Below are positions 1 through 8,246 of a DNA stretch of 63,123 nt, one piece after another. The DNA lies in the NCBI GenBank assembly GCA_937923795.1, contig CALDWI010000049.1, positions 1-63,123 on the forward strand, given 5' to 3'. The DNA comes from an uncultured Collinsella sp. GTDB lineage: Bacteria > Actinomycetota > Coriobacteriia > Coriobacteriales > Coriobacteriaceae. The notes under the pieces were generated by a model. The model ran no database searches. It was not told where the DNA came from and worked only from the letters and a program-made list of their open reading frames with translations. How positions within the stretch are numbered: position 1 is the stretch's first letter; every line of letters begins with the position of its first letter. The position numbers and the translations under genes were made by a program.

Positions 1-1
1 A

Positions 2-78
2 TGGTAGCGGTGACTGGATTCGAACCAGTGACGCCACGGGTATGAACCGTGTGCTCTAACCAACTGAGCTACACCGCC
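2..78 (-). tRNA. tRNA-Met (anticodon CAT)
   Basis: Read on the minus strand, this 77-nt sequence folds as a cloverleaf with anticodon stem CACGG/CCGTG around loop TTCATAC, a T-loop TTCGAAT and an encoded CCA end. The first acceptor pair is G-U, not the C-A mismatch typical of an initiator, so the elongator is more likely. It is the last gene visible in a Tyr-Thr-Met tRNA operon. Confidence 0.93.
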
Positions 79-81
79 GGA

Positions 82-157
82 TGGAGCCTGCAACCAGACT
101 TGAACTGGTGACCTCTTCGTTACCAACGAAGTGCTCTACCGACTGAGCTATACAGGC
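82..157 (-). tRNA. tRNA-Thr (anticodon GGT)
   Basis: Minus-strand cloverleaf of 76 nt. The anticodon stem CTTCG/CGAAG encloses loop TTGGTAA, giving anticodon GGT. The acceptor stem GCCTGTA pairs with TGCAGGC and CCA is encoded. It lies 3 nt from tRNA-Met, consistent with one transcript. Confidence 0.94.
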
Positions 158-167
158 ACTTGACGGG

Positions 168-249
168 TGGGAGCTATAGGATTCGAACCTATGTAGGCAG
201 AGCCAACGGGTTTACAGCCCGTCCCCATTAACCACTCGGGCAAACTCCC
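168..249 (-). tRNA. tRNA-Tyr (anticodon GTA)
   Basis: Minus-strand type II tRNA of about 82 nt with a long variable arm. Anticodon stem ACGGG/CCCGT encloses CTGTAAA, giving GTA. The acceptor stem GGGAGTT pairs with AGCTCCC, followed by discriminator A. Unlike its neighbours, CCA is not fully encoded (CCC follows). It is the first gene of the tRNA operon driven from the promoter at 312-341. Confidence 0.92.
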
Positions 250-311
250 AATCGTTCAAGTATCCGCAGGTCCTTTGGTCTTTTGGACCGCCGCCCCCGC
301 GAACGAAAAAG

Positions 312-341
312 ATAATACGATGCAACCTTGGGGGCTGTCAA
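312..341 (-). promoter_or_regulatory. Promoter of the Tyr-Thr-Met tRNA operon
   Basis: Minus-strand TTGACA (336-341), an 18-bp spacer and TATTAT (312-317) form a near-consensus sigma-70 promoter about 60 bp upstream of tRNA-Tyr. No tRNA or convincing protein gene lies between it and the 80-bp hairpin array. Confidence 0.7.
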
Positions 342-584
342 CGAAAACCTCTAGATACACGGTGCCGGGCGTATCTATATAGCTGTGACCTGCGGTTTTG
401 TTGAGTTTGGATATGAAGGACGGTGGATTTGGATACTGAGGTGACGTTTCCCAAGGTAACACTTTGGTGTAGTAGAGTACACCTTCAGGATCGAGCTTCG
501 ATAACAGCCTATTTGCACCTATATACTGGTCGAGATCGGAGCTTCCCCGGTGCAATCAAGTAGACCAGGGGCCTCACCGTTTTC

Positions 585-801
585 ATCTCAATCTGTAACA
601 GTAAGAGGGTCATTCCTCTCCTATCTGTTACAGATCGAGATACTACGCGGCGACCCCGGCTTACGTCTCACTCTGTAACAGCTAGAACGGTTTTCAGCCT
701 CTTCGTGTTACAGATCGAGACGTTATCGGCCGTCCTTTGGCATTGTCTCGATCTGTAACTATAAGGAGGGTTTTCAGCCCACCCGTGTTACAGATCGAGA
801 C
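585..801. repeat. Three-unit, 80-bp-period hairpin array
   Basis: Three inverted repeats have left arms at 585-599, 665-679 and 745-759 and right arms at 627-641, 707-721 and 787-801, so both arms recur with an exact 80-bp period. The right arm is GTTACAGATCGAGAC or one base different. The left arm is GTCTCGATCTGTAAC in unit 3, with one or two changes in units 1 and 2. Loops are 27 nt and differ, though units 2 and 3 share GGTTTTCAGCC. Inter-unit spacers are 23 nt and unrelated. The array sits between two minus-strand tRNA transcription units. Confidence 0.85.
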
Positions 802-855
802 AAACCTGAAGCTTGGTGGGAGTCAAACCCACTTACATGTCGACATAAATAGAAA

Positions 856-885
856 CGGGCCCTGTCCCACAAGGAACAGAGCCCG
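856..885 (-). terminator. Terminator after tRNA-Thr(TGT)
   Basis: On the minus strand CGGGCTCTGT and ACAGGGCCCG form a 10-bp stem with one G-U pair, 10 nt beyond the tRNA 3' end, followed by a short T-rich run (TTTCTATTT). Confidence 0.6.
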
Positions 886-894
886 AAACTCTCA

Positions 895-969
895 TGGAGC
901 CAGTGACAGGAATCGAACCTGCAACCCACTGATTACAAATCAGTTGCGCTACCGTTGCGCCACACTGGC
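895..969 (-). tRNA. tRNA-Thr (anticodon TGT)
   Basis: Minus-strand cloverleaf of 75 nt. Anticodon stem CTGAT/ATCAG encloses loop TTTGTAA, giving TGT. Acceptor GCCAGTG pairs with CACTGGC and CCA is encoded. With tRNA-Thr(GGT) at 82-157 it gives two threonine isoacceptors in this window. Confidence 0.94.
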
Positions 970-999
970 ACACTTGGCGCTTTCGCGCGAAGCCTGTTA

Positions 1000-1028
1000 A
1001 GAATAAAGGAATTACGGACGGGGCGCAA
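1000..1028 (-). promoter_or_regulatory. Promoter of tRNA-Thr(TGT)
   Basis: Minus-strand TTGCGC (1023-1028), 17 bp, then TATTCT (1000-1005), about 31 bp upstream of the tRNA 5' end. Confidence 0.5.
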
Positions 1029-1115
1029 CAGGCCACACGGCGTTATATAAATATGCAAAAACCAGCAACAACAGGTACCAGGCCCGTTCATTTCTGTCGG
1101 TTCGCCCTCAATCTC

Positions 1116-1174
1116 AAAACTATTCGTCAGAACGAATAGTTTTAATTACAATTGCTATATATAAAACTATTCGT
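1116..1174. promoter_or_regulatory. Palindromic operator array of the HTH-kinase gene
   Basis: AAAACTATTCGT (1116-1127) and its exact reverse complement (1132-1143) form a perfect 12-bp inverted repeat with a 4-nt spacer. A third, direct copy of the half-site lies at 1163-1174. An AT-rich TATATA (1156-1161) between the sites could be the -10 element. The third half-site ends 19 bp before the ATG at 1194. This layout suggests autorepression by the N-terminal HTH of the encoded protein, which is an inference. Confidence 0.75.
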
Positions 1175-1193
1175 TTTGACGAAGGGTTTCGTG

Positions 1194-2534
1194 ATGCTTA
1201 CTACCAAGGAAGCCGCCGAGCTGCTCGGCATCACTCCGCGCAGGGTGCAGGAGCTCATAAAAAACGGAGCACTTGATGCCCGCAAGGCTTCTGGTGTATG
1301 GCTCATCGACAAAGACAGCGTCGACACGCGACTCCGCTCCGTGACCAAAACGGGGGGACGTCCCCGCCGCGGCCACGGTAAGAGCGAGATCGCGTTCACC
1401 CTCATGAATCGCACGCACGAGGTCGCTCAGCTGGTCTACAGCACATCGCGAAAAGACTTTACCCACATCGGTGCCGACATCGATTACGCCCACGCCCCTA
1501 TTGGAGTATTTGGCCCTAATAGCCCCATATCGCTCGACTCCTTCCGCATCTGGTGGCGCGGCCGCGGTATCCCGCTCGCACGCATTGGGCTAGCCTCCCT
1601 GCTTGCAGAAGCCGCAGTCGATGTTCCCGATGAACTCGTACAGCGAAATCTTGGTCTCTCCTTATCCGACCAGTATTGGATCAGGCCCCAAGACTCCGGT
1701 CTCGCGTGGGAAGATATCAATTTCTTCAATAATGCTTTTGACGACGTCTCTCTCAGCATCGCGCCCTTCGCCCCAGAGGGCAAGGCAGCTGCCGCAAAGC
1801 CCGATAACACCTCGGACGGCAATCTTCAAAAGTACTGGACATGCGAGGATGACCGTCGAATCCTCCACAAGGCAGGTGCACATCTAAACCAGGAACCTTA
1901 TAACGAGCTGGTGGCGACTGCACTTCACCGTCGCATCCTAAACGCTTGCGATTATGTGCCTTACTCGCTCGAGGGCACGGGCACTTCCGCCCTGAGCATA
2001 TGCGATGTCTTCTTAACTGATGAAGAAGAGTATGTCCCTGCGTTCTATGTAAACCAGCATGCAAATGCAGACAAGCGACTAACCGATTACGAACGGTATG
2101 TAGCAAACTGCGAGGAGCTTGGAGCGACGGATATAAAAGACGCCCTTGACCGCATGATCGTGTGCGACGACATCATCGCCAACTACGATCGTCATTGGCG
2201 TAACTTTGGCCTTGTGCGAAACGTAAACACGCTAGCCTGCAGACCTGCCCCTATCTTCGATTCGGGCTCATCACTCTGGTGCAACATATCACTAGAGGAG
2301 CTTAGGGCGGGAGAGCACAGTTTTACCAGCGCACAATTTCATTCAAGCCCCGCCAAACAAATGTTGCTCGTCGAGGACATGGGCTGGTTTGACGGCGACA
2401 AACTCGAGAGTTTCGTTGACGAGGCAATCGAAATCCTATCCAAAAACGACGCTCTTACAGCGAGACTGCCTTATCTAAAAGAGGCGCTAACATGGCGCCT
2501 CGAAAGAATGATCGACATCGCTGAATGGAGTTAG
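1194..2534 (+). CDS. HTH (excisionase-type) fused to HipA-like kinase
   Basis: A 446-residue protein. Residues 1-50 (LTTKEAAELLGITPRRVQELIKNG) resemble the MerR/excisionase-type HTH_17 fold. The C-terminal half carries HipA-family kinase signatures: catalytic loop with D332, R333, H334 and N337 in NYDRHWRNFG, and the DFG-like metal motif at D356 in PIFDSGSSLW. HipA proteins are Ser/Thr kinases; E. coli HipA phosphorylates GltX and is held by a separate HipB. Here the DNA-binding part is fused and no antitoxin gene is adjacent. The start at 1194 is preferred over an in-frame codon at 1152 because GAAGGG lies 7-8 nt upstream and the earlier start would run through the operator array. It is convergent with the yacP-like gene. 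It could also be a phage-derived regulator; the target is unknown. Confidence 0.8.
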   Translation: MLTTKEAAELLGITPRRVQELIKNGALDARKASGVWLIDKDSVDTRLRSVTKTGGRPRRGHGKSEIAFTLMNRTHEVAQLVYSTSRKDFTHIGADIDYAHAPIGVFGPNSPISLDSFRIWWRGRGIPLARIGLASLLAEAAVDVPDELVQRNLGLSLSDQYWIRPQDSGLAWEDINFFNNAFDDVSLSIAPFAPEGKAAAAKPDNTSDGNLQKYWTCEDDRRILHKAGAHLNQEPYNELVATALHRRILNACDYVPYSLEGTGTSALSICDVFLTDEEEYVPAFYVNQHANADKRLTDYERYVANCEELGATDIKDALDRMIVCDDIIANYDRHWRNFGLVRNVNTLACRPAPIFDSGSSLWCNISLEELRAGEHSFTSAQFHSSPAKQMLLVEDMGWFDGDKLESFVDEAIEILSKNDALTARLPYLKEALTWRLERMIDIAEWS

Positions 2535-2561
2535 CGAGACAGCATCGCCCCGCCAACTCCC

Positions 2562-3239
2562 CTACCTCCCGCGCAGAGCTTTGAGCTTGGCCAGGGCCTC
2601 GGGGCTTAGACGGCTGCCCAGGGTCATCTTGATCTGCGGGGCCTCCTCGGCCTCGTGCACGTCGTTGTCGATCTGTTTGATCTCGTCCACCAGCATACGG
2701 CTCGAGATGCGCGTGACGCCCTTGCCCATGACGACGGCCTGGATCGTGCCGTCGCTCGATACCACGGAGCACGCGCGGCCTTCCTCGCGCGCCTCGATGC
2801 AGAGCTTTTGCACCACGGTATCGGCAGAAACGCCCGTCGGCGAAAACTCGATGCGCACGCCGCGGGCCGGCAGGTTGGGGCGCTCGTTGGAGATATTGCC
2901 CGCGCCGTCGAACACGATCACGGCCTCGTAGCGGCCCTGGGCAAAGGCGGCGACGTCGTTGATGAGGGCGGTGCGTGCCATATCGTGAACGTCGCTGGAA
3001 TACGGATCGTCTGAATGGTCGTACACGAGCTTTTCGTAGCGCGGCGTGCAGTGGATCACGTTGTAGCCGTCGACCACCAGCAGCTCGGGCTTATTGGAGT
3101 GCACCGTCGAGACCGGGTCGGCGATGGCCTGCGCAAACGCATTGCCGCCCACGCCGTAGGTCGCGGCCGAAACAATCGGCTTGGCCGAGCCCTCGCCAAA
3201 GCGCTTGGCCTTGGACTTGGCACGGTTCTTTTTGGACAT
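2562..3239 (-). CDS. YacP/Rae1-like NYN-domain ribonuclease
   Basis: A 225-residue protein. A basic N-terminal tail (KKNRAKSKAKR) is followed by a PIN-like NYN domain with acidic residues in VDGYNVIH (D57, N60), VFDGAGN (D111), SADT (D140) and VVSSD (D163). The family member Rae1 of Bacillus subtilis is a ribosome-associated mRNA endonuclease encoded in the cysS-mrnC-rlmB-yacP string, and the same neighbours occur here. The start is 3 nt after the methyltransferase stop, with GAGGAG inside that gene's end, so the two are translationally close. It is last in the minus-strand string and convergent with the HTH-kinase. Confidence 0.85.
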   Translation of the reverse strand: MSKKNRAKSKAKRFGEGSAKPIVSAATYGVGGNAFAQAIADPVSTVHSNKPELLVVDGYNVIHCTPRYEKLVYDHSDDPYSSDVHDMARTALINDVAAFAQGRYEAVIVFDGAGNISNERPNLPARGVRIEFSPTGVSADTVVQKLCIEAREEGRACSVVSSDGTIQAVVMGKGVTRISSRMLVDEIKQIDNDVHEAEEAPQIKMTLGSRLSPEALAKLKALRGR

Positions 3240-3242
3240 GCG

Positions 3243-4157
3243 CTACTCCTCCCCCATGAGCTCGCCGACGTTGCGGCGCAGCCACTCAAAGCACAGCGCC
3301 GTGGTCGCCTGGGCAACATTGAGGCTCTCGGTCATGCCGCGCTGGGGAAGCTTGGTCAAAAAGTCGCATTTCTCGAGCACCAGGCGCGAGATGCCGTCGC
3401 CCTCGGAGCCCATGACGAGCGCCACGCGGCCCTCGAAGGGAGCATCCCAGCAGCTGCCCTCGGCGTGCTCGGAGGCGCCGCCCACCCAAAAACCAGCGGC
3501 CTTGAGGTCATCGAGTGCACGGGCAATATTGGGAACCTGCGCGATAGGCAGATGCATGACAGCACCGGCCGAGGTCTTGTAGCTGCCCACGGTCACGCCG
3601 GCGGCACGCTTGTTGGCGATGACGACGCCGGCCGCGCCCACGACCTCGGCGGAGCGCACAATGGCGCCAAAGTTGCCGTCGTCGGTCACATGGTCGAGCA
3701 CGACGACAAGCGCCGGACCGTCGCCTGCGCGGTCGAGAATATCGGCGACATCAGCATAGGGGAAGTTGCCAACCTCGAGTGCGATGCCCTGATGAGCGCC
3801 ATGGCTCGACAGTGCGTCGAGCTGCGCACGCGGCACATACTTAATGCGGACGCCCGCGGCGTTGAGGTCGTCGACCAGGCGCGGCAAGGCGGCATCGCGC
3901 TCTCCACCCTCGACAATGAGCGCGCACTTGATGGGAAAACCAGTGCGTAGCGCCTCGGCGGCAGCACGACGACCTTCGATAAACTCGCCCTTGGGAGCCT
4001 GGACAGCGTCGCGGTTGCGATCGCGCTGCGGACGTGCGGCCTGGGCGCGATCGCGCTGGCCCTTGGGAGCGGCAGCGCGGTCATTGCGGCGAATCGGACG
4101 CGAGCCAGAAGCAGCCTGCTTGCCGCCACGAGGCGCACGCTTGCGATTGTCGGCCAT
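3243..4157 (-). CDS. rlmB: TrmH/SpoU-family RNA 2'-O-methyltransferase (RlmB-like)
   Basis: A 304-residue SPOUT methyltransferase with all three family motifs: motif 1 VTDDGNFGAIVRSAE, motif 2 LVMGSEGDGISR and motif 3 MTESLNVAQATT. A SpoU substrate-binding domain lies at about 60-135. The first 55 residues are an Arg/Lys/Gln-rich, probably disordered extension likely to bind RNA. RlmB methylates G2251 of 23S rRNA in E. coli; the exact target here is inferred. The start at 4157 is chosen for GGAGGT upstream. A terminator and a large hairpin separate it from cysS, so it may have its own promoter or depend on read-through. Confidence 0.85.
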   Translation of the reverse strand: MADNRKRAPRGGKQAASGSRPIRRNDRAAAPKGQRDRAQAARPQRDRNRDAVQAPKGEFIEGRRAAAEALRTGFPIKCALIVEGGERDAALPRLVDDLNAAGVRIKYVPRAQLDALSSHGAHQGIALEVGNFPYADVADILDRAGDGPALVVVLDHVTDDGNFGAIVRSAEVVGAAGVVIANKRAAGVTVGSYKTSAGAVMHLPIAQVPNIARALDDLKAAGFWVGGASEHAEGSCWDAPFEGRVALVMGSEGDGISRLVLEKCDFLTKLPQRGMTESLNVAQATTALCFEWLRRNVGELMGEE

Positions 4158-4199
4158 AAAGCGACCTCCTAAATACAACTATCAAACGAAACAAAATAA

Positions 4200-4231
4200 A
4201 CGACCGCCCATGAATATTAATTCGGGCGGTC
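4200..4231 (-). terminator. Terminator between cysS and rlmB
   Basis: Stem CGACCGCCC/GGGCGGTCG with a 14-nt loop, followed on the minus strand by TTTATTTTG. It is placed after the large hairpin that follows the cysS stop. Confidence 0.7.
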
Positions 4232-4235
4232 GGTA

Positions 4236-4337
4236 CGGGTTTTCCAAGTGCCCGAGATTGCCGTGAAAGAGGAGCGACGCGTACTTGAGTACGCGAGCGA
4301 CGGTTTGAACGGCAAGGTCGGGTGCTTGGGAAACCCG
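4236..4337. repeat. Large multi-part hairpin A
   Basis: Outer arms 4236-4255 and 4318-4337 pair over 20 positions with three mismatch or wobble positions. A middle stem GCCGT/ACGGC (4260-4264, 4309-4313) follows. A terminal 7-bp stem CGCGTAC/GTACGCG (4278-4284, 4289-4295) carries loop TTGA. GAGCGA-like sequence flanks the terminal stem on both sides. It begins 7 nt after the cysS stop codon. Confidence 0.8.
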
Positions 4338-4343
4338 CGGGGA

Positions 4344-5810
4344 TTAGAGAGATTTGATACGAGTGCCGGCGGCGGTATCTTCAATCGTCAGGCCCAGGTC
4401 CTTGAGCTGGTCGCGGATGGCGTCGGCCAGATCCCAGTTCTTGGCGGCACGGGCCTCGGCGCGGGCCTCGAGAATCTTGGCAGCAGCCTCGTCCACGTCG
4501 TTGCCCGTGTAGGCGACCAGGCCGGCGGCAACGCCCAGCAGGCCCAGCGGCAGCTCGACCTTGGGCTCGGGAAGCTCGACGCCAAACGTATCGAGCAGCT
4601 CGACCAGCGTATCGGCGGCGGCCAGGGCAGCGGCCTTGTCGGCAGCATCGCCCGCCTGCTCCAGGTACTGGTTGCACTCGGTCACAAAGCCAAAGGCAGC
4701 ACCCATGGCACCGGCGGTGTTAAAGTCGTCATCCATGCACTCCTTAAAGGTGGTGCGGGTCTCGGCGGCCTTGGCGGCAAACGCCTCGGCAGCCGCTTCG
4801 TCGGCATCGGCCGTCGCGTGGTTCGCGGCCCAACGCAGGTTCTCGACCGTACCGGCGATACGCGTGAGCGAGTTCTCGGCACCCTCCAGGCGCTCCCAAG
4901 AAAAGTCGAGCGGCGAGCGATAGCTCGTCTGCAGCATCAGCAGGCGCAGGGCGGCAGCGGAGTGCTGCTCGAGGACCTCGGCCAGCGTAAAGAAGTTGCC
5001 GAGCGACTTGGACATCTTCTCGCCGTCTACCAGCAGCATGCCCGTGTGCATCCAGGTGTTGGAGAAGCCCTGGTGCCAGGCGCAGGTGGCCTGGGCGCAC
5101 TCGTTCTCGTGATGCGGGAAGGCAAGGTCGGAGCCGCCGCCGTGGATGTCGATCGGAGTGCCCAGGTAGCGATGCACCATGGCGGCGCACTCGGTGTGCC
5201 AACCGGGACGGCCCTCGCCCCAGGGGCTCGGCCAGCTGGGCTCGCCGGGCTTGGCGGCCTTCCACAGGGCAAAGTCGAGCGGGTCGTTCTTGTCCTCGTT
5301 CTCCTCGATGCGCGCGCCAACCATAAGGTCGTCGATGTTGCGGCCCGAGACCTGACCATAGTTGGGATCGCTGCGCACGGCAAAGTACACGTCGCCGTTA
5401 TCGGCTGCGTAAGCGTGGCCCTGCTCGATAAGCGTCTTGATCATGGCGATCATGGGGCCGATCTCCTTGGTGGCGCGGGGGCGCACATCGGGATCGAGCA
5501 CGTTGGCGGCGCGCATGACGCCGATGAACTTGTCGGAGAACTCCGTCGCGACCTCGGCGGCCGTACGGCCCTGCTCGTTGGCGCGCTTGATGATCTTGTC
5601 GTCGACATCGGTGAGGTTCTGGGCGAACGTGACCTCGTAACCGCTCGCGATGAGCCAGCGGCGAATCACGTCAAAGCTGATGAACGTACGGGCGTTGCCG
5701 ATGTGGATGTTGTCGTAGACCGTGGGGCCGCACACGTACATGCGGACCTTGCCGGACTCGATGGGCTGGAACTCTTCCTTTTTATGGGTAGCGCTGTTGT
5801 AGATACGCAT
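4344..5810 (-). CDS. cysS: Cysteinyl-tRNA synthetase
   Basis: A 488-residue class I aminoacyl-tRNA synthetase that charges tRNA-Cys. The HIGH motif is HIGN at residues 36-39, with zinc-ligand C27 just before it in CGPTVYD; further zinc-site residues appear as HTECAAM and HHENE. KMSKS is intact at 265-269. The length matches the family. It starts 3 nt after the ispF stop, so it is co-transcribed with ispD and ispF. Confidence 0.97.
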   Translation of the reverse strand: MRIYNSATHKKEEFQPIESGKVRMYVCGPTVYDNIHIGNARTFISFDVIRRWLIASGYEVTFAQNLTDVDDKIIKRANEQGRTAAEVATEFSDKFIGVMRAANVLDPDVRPRATKEIGPMIAMIKTLIEQGHAYAADNGDVYFAVRSDPNYGQVSGRNIDDLMVGARIEENEDKNDPLDFALWKAAKPGEPSWPSPWGEGRPGWHTECAAMVHRYLGTPIDIHGGGSDLAFPHHENECAQATCAWHQGFSNTWMHTGMLLVDGEKMSKSLGNFFTLAEVLEQHSAAALRLLMLQTSYRSPLDFSWERLEGAENSLTRIAGTVENLRWAANHATADADEAAAEAFAAKAAETRTTFKECMDDDFNTAGAMGAAFGFVTECNQYLEQAGDAADKAAALAAADTLVELLDTFGVELPEPKVELPLGLLGVAAGLVAYTGNDVDEAAAKILEARAEARAAKNWDLADAIRDQLKDLGLTIEDTAAGTRIKSL

Positions 5811-5813
5811 TCG

Positions 5814-6308
5814 TTACTCCTTAACGGTTTTCTGTAGCAGGCAGACGGCCCAGGCGCCGATTCCCTCGCCCTGGCCTTCCCAACCGAGCTTTTCGGTCGT
5901 AGTGGCGGCGACGCCCACGTTTTCGACGTCAACGCCCAGGGCATGGGCAAGGTTGGCGCGCATGGCATCGCGATGCGGGGTGATCTTAGGCTGCTGGCAG
6001 GCAATGGTGCAATCGGCATCGACAAACTCAAAGCCCAGCTCACGCGCATAGTCCATCACGCGGGCAAGCAGCACCATCGAATCGGCACCCTCGTAGGCGG
6101 GATCGGTGTCGGGGAATAGCTTGCCGATGTCTCCCCCACGGCAGGCGCCCAGAATGGCGTCGGCCAAGGCGTGCGCGAGCACATCGGCATCCGAGTGGCC
6201 CAGCAGGCCGCGCTCGTAGGGAATGTCGACACCGCCGATGATACATCGACGCCCCTCCACCAGACGGTGGACGTCGTAGCCATGGCCAATGCGCAGGTTA
6301 CTGAACAT
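5814..6308 (-). CDS. ispF: 2-C-methyl-D-erythritol 2,4-cyclodiphosphate synthase
   Basis: A 164-residue enzyme that cyclises CDP-ME 2-phosphate in the MEP isoprenoid pathway. The metal ligands D12 and H14 are in GYDVHRL, and GHSDADVLAHA supplies the third histidine and the conserved loop. The start at 6308 (MFSNLRIGHGYD) overlaps the end of ispD by 11 bp, which supports translational coupling. An upstream in-frame codon would add 11 residues that do not fit the family. Confidence 0.96.
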   Translation of the reverse strand: MFSNLRIGHGYDVHRLVEGRRCIIGGVDIPYERGLLGHSDADVLAHALADAILGACRGGDIGKLFPDTDPAYEGADSMVLLARVMDYARELGFEFVDADCTIACQQPKITPHRDAMRANLAHALGVDVENVGVAATTTEKLGWEGQGEGIGAWAVCLLQKTVKE

Positions 6309-7026
6309 GGGGAAGGTCCTCTCCCTCGGCCATGCGGCCAAGCAGAATCGCGGTTACGGGACGCAGGTCCTCGGGCACCGTCACCTTAAGGTTATCGCGC
6401 GGGCTCTGGACGCAGTGGACGCGCCCACCCATGCGCTCGACCAGCGACGAATCATCGGTACCGATAAAGCCCTCGGCAATGGCTGCAGCGTGGGCGCGCT
6501 TCATAGCATCGACGCTAAAGATCTGCGGCGTCTGCGCTGCCCAGTAGAGCTCACGCGGCGGCGTCTCGACGATATTGTCGCCATCGACGATCTTGAGCGT
6601 GTCGATCGCGGGCTGGCCGCACACGACACCGTCGAGAGCACGGTCGCTCACGAGCACGTCGATCGCGTGGTCGATGGCCTCGGTCGTAATGAGCGGACGA
6701 GCGCCATCGTGAATGGCGACGTATTCAAAGCCCGCCGGCACCGCGCGCACGCCGGCACGGGTGGAGTCCTGGCGGGTATCGCCGGCATCGGCAAAGCTGA
6801 TGGGCGTGTCATAGTCAAACGGGTCGATGGCCAGGCGGCGCATCTCGGCACGGCGCTCGGCAGGACACACCACCACGATGTGGCCGACCTTGTCGCTACG
6901 GTCAAACGCGCGGATGGACCAGCTCATAAGCGGACGGCCCGCTACATTGACGAGCTGCTTGCCACCGGGGTTACCAAAGCGCTGGCCGCTGCCACCGGCA
7001 ACGACCACGGCGCATACGGGCGCCAT
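6298..7026 (-). CDS. ispD: 2-C-methyl-D-erythritol 4-phosphate cytidylyltransferase
   Basis: A 242-residue nucleotidyltransferase that makes CDP-ME from MEP and CTP. The N-terminal CTP loop is VVAGGSGQRFGNPGGKQ, and AIHDGARPLI is the conserved metal and substrate segment near residue 100. Its start overlaps the disA stop (TAATG) and its end overlaps ispF, giving a tightly coupled disA-ispD-ispF unit. Confidence 0.96.
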   Translation of the reverse strand: MAPVCAVVVAGGSGQRFGNPGGKQLVNVAGRPLMSWSIRAFDRSDKVGHIVVVCPAERRAEMRRLAIDPFDYDTPISFADAGDTRQDSTRAGVRAVPAGFEYVAIHDGARPLITTEAIDHAIDVLVSDRALDGVVCGQPAIDTLKIVDGDNIVETPPRELYWAAQTPQIFSVDAMKRAHAAAIAEGFIGTDDSSLVERMGGRVHCVQSPRDNLKVTVPEDLRPVTAILLGRMAEGEDLPHVQ

Positions 7027-8093
7027 TATGCGTTCCCCTGTTTGGTGCCCTTCATGCGGTACAGGGAGTCCGCAAGAATGGCAGGGTTGTTAACGCCAAA
7101 GTCGCCCAGGCGCTCCGGATCCTCGCTGATGTCGTCCATGAGCTCCTGCAGCGAGCCGTACTCGTCGACGATCTTCTCGGCCACGCCGTCGCGCACGACG
7201 GACACGCGCGAAAGCGTGCGCAGGCCCAGCGGTGTCATGACGGAGTCCTCGTCCAGGTCGTCATAGCCCAGAACTGCCGCCACGTGCTGCGGGTCAGACA
7301 GGTCCTTAGGCGTCATGCGACTCAGCTCGGCGCGAATCTTCTCGGCGTTGGCCTCAGAGGAATCGCTTGCGTAGTCGCGGATCATCAAGTCGTATTCGGT
7401 ATCCATGCTGGAGCCCGCGAGCTGCTCGAGCTGCATCTGCACGAGCTTGCCCTGGTTACCCAGCTTGACGATGCAATCCTTAAGCTCGGTCTTTGCCTGT
7501 TGCATGATCTCGAAACTCGAGAAAATGCCGGTGATGTCGGCGAGCGTGACGTAGTCGTCGAGCTCGAGGGCCGTCAGGCGCAGCAAGGAGCGGTCGAGCG
7601 ACTGACGGGTGGTCTGGAGCGTGGCGACGAGCTGGTTGACCGAGCTCATGATGGTGGTGACGGGCTGGATCTCGTAGCTCTTGCCGTGAACGTACACGTT
7701 AACGACGGCGCGACGGGCCGAGACCGAGATCACGATGGCATCGGTGAGCACCGACATGCGAGCGGCAGTACGGTGACGCATGCCCGTCTCACTCGTGGCA
7801 AGCGAGGGATCGGGATTGAGGTGGAAGTTGGCGCGCAGGATCTGGGTGAGGTCGCCATCGATAACGATGGCGCCGTCCATCTTGGAAAGCTCGAACAGGC
7901 GGTTCGAGGTAAACGAAATGTTGAGCGGGAAGCCGTCGTTACCGGCAGCGAGCACGTTTTCGGTGTCGCCGACGCAGATAAGGGCGCCCAGGTGACCGGC
8001 GATGATCATGTCGAGGGCGGTGCGGATCGGCTGACCAGGTGCCGTCAGGCGGATGGCCTGTTCCATACGCTTTTGCAGCTCGTTCTTATCCAA
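7026..8093 (-). CDS. disA: DNA integrity scanning diadenylate cyclase DisA
   Basis: A 355-residue protein with the DAC domain first: DGA at 73-75 and RHRT at 106-109 form the active site that condenses two ATP into c-di-AMP. A helical linker and a C-terminal HhH DNA-binding region (about 290-355) complete the DisA architecture, which monitors branched DNA in Bacillus. radA, its usual partner, is not next to it; instead ispD overlaps its stop. Confidence 0.96.
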   Translation of the reverse strand: MDKNELQKRMEQAIRLTAPGQPIRTALDMIIAGHLGALICVGDTENVLAAGNDGFPLNISFTSNRLFELSKMDGAIVIDGDLTQILRANFHLNPDPSLATSETGMRHRTAARMSVLTDAIVISVSARRAVVNVYVHGKSYEIQPVTTIMSSVNQLVATLQTTRQSLDRSLLRLTALELDDYVTLADITGIFSSFEIMQQAKTELKDCIVKLGNQGKLVQMQLEQLAGSSMDTEYDLMIRDYASDSSEANAEKIRAELSRMTPKDLSDPQHVAAVLGYDDLDEDSVMTPLGLRTLSRVSVVRDGVAEKIVDEYGSLQELMDDISEDPERLGDFGVNNPAILADSLYRMKGTKQGNA

Positions 8094-8246
8094 GGCATCG
8101 CTCCCATCGTATACGCTCCATAAACGCTAAATAGTTTCTCACGGTTTGTCCCTGTGGCGCTTGCGAAATCCGATGCTTACAGAATGAGCGAACACAGCTG
8201 AGAGCCCAACCCAAATCAGCTGTTCATGTGGTAGCATCGGGATTCG

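Noticed and set aside
256..555. Minus-strand frame of 99 codons downstream of the hairpin array
   Set aside because: It starts with TTG without a ribosome site, has no recognisable domain, and covers the near-consensus tRNA operon promoter at 312-341.
585..801. CRISPR array
   Set aside because: Repeated units are inverted arms with an 80-bp period and only three copies; no cas genes are present.
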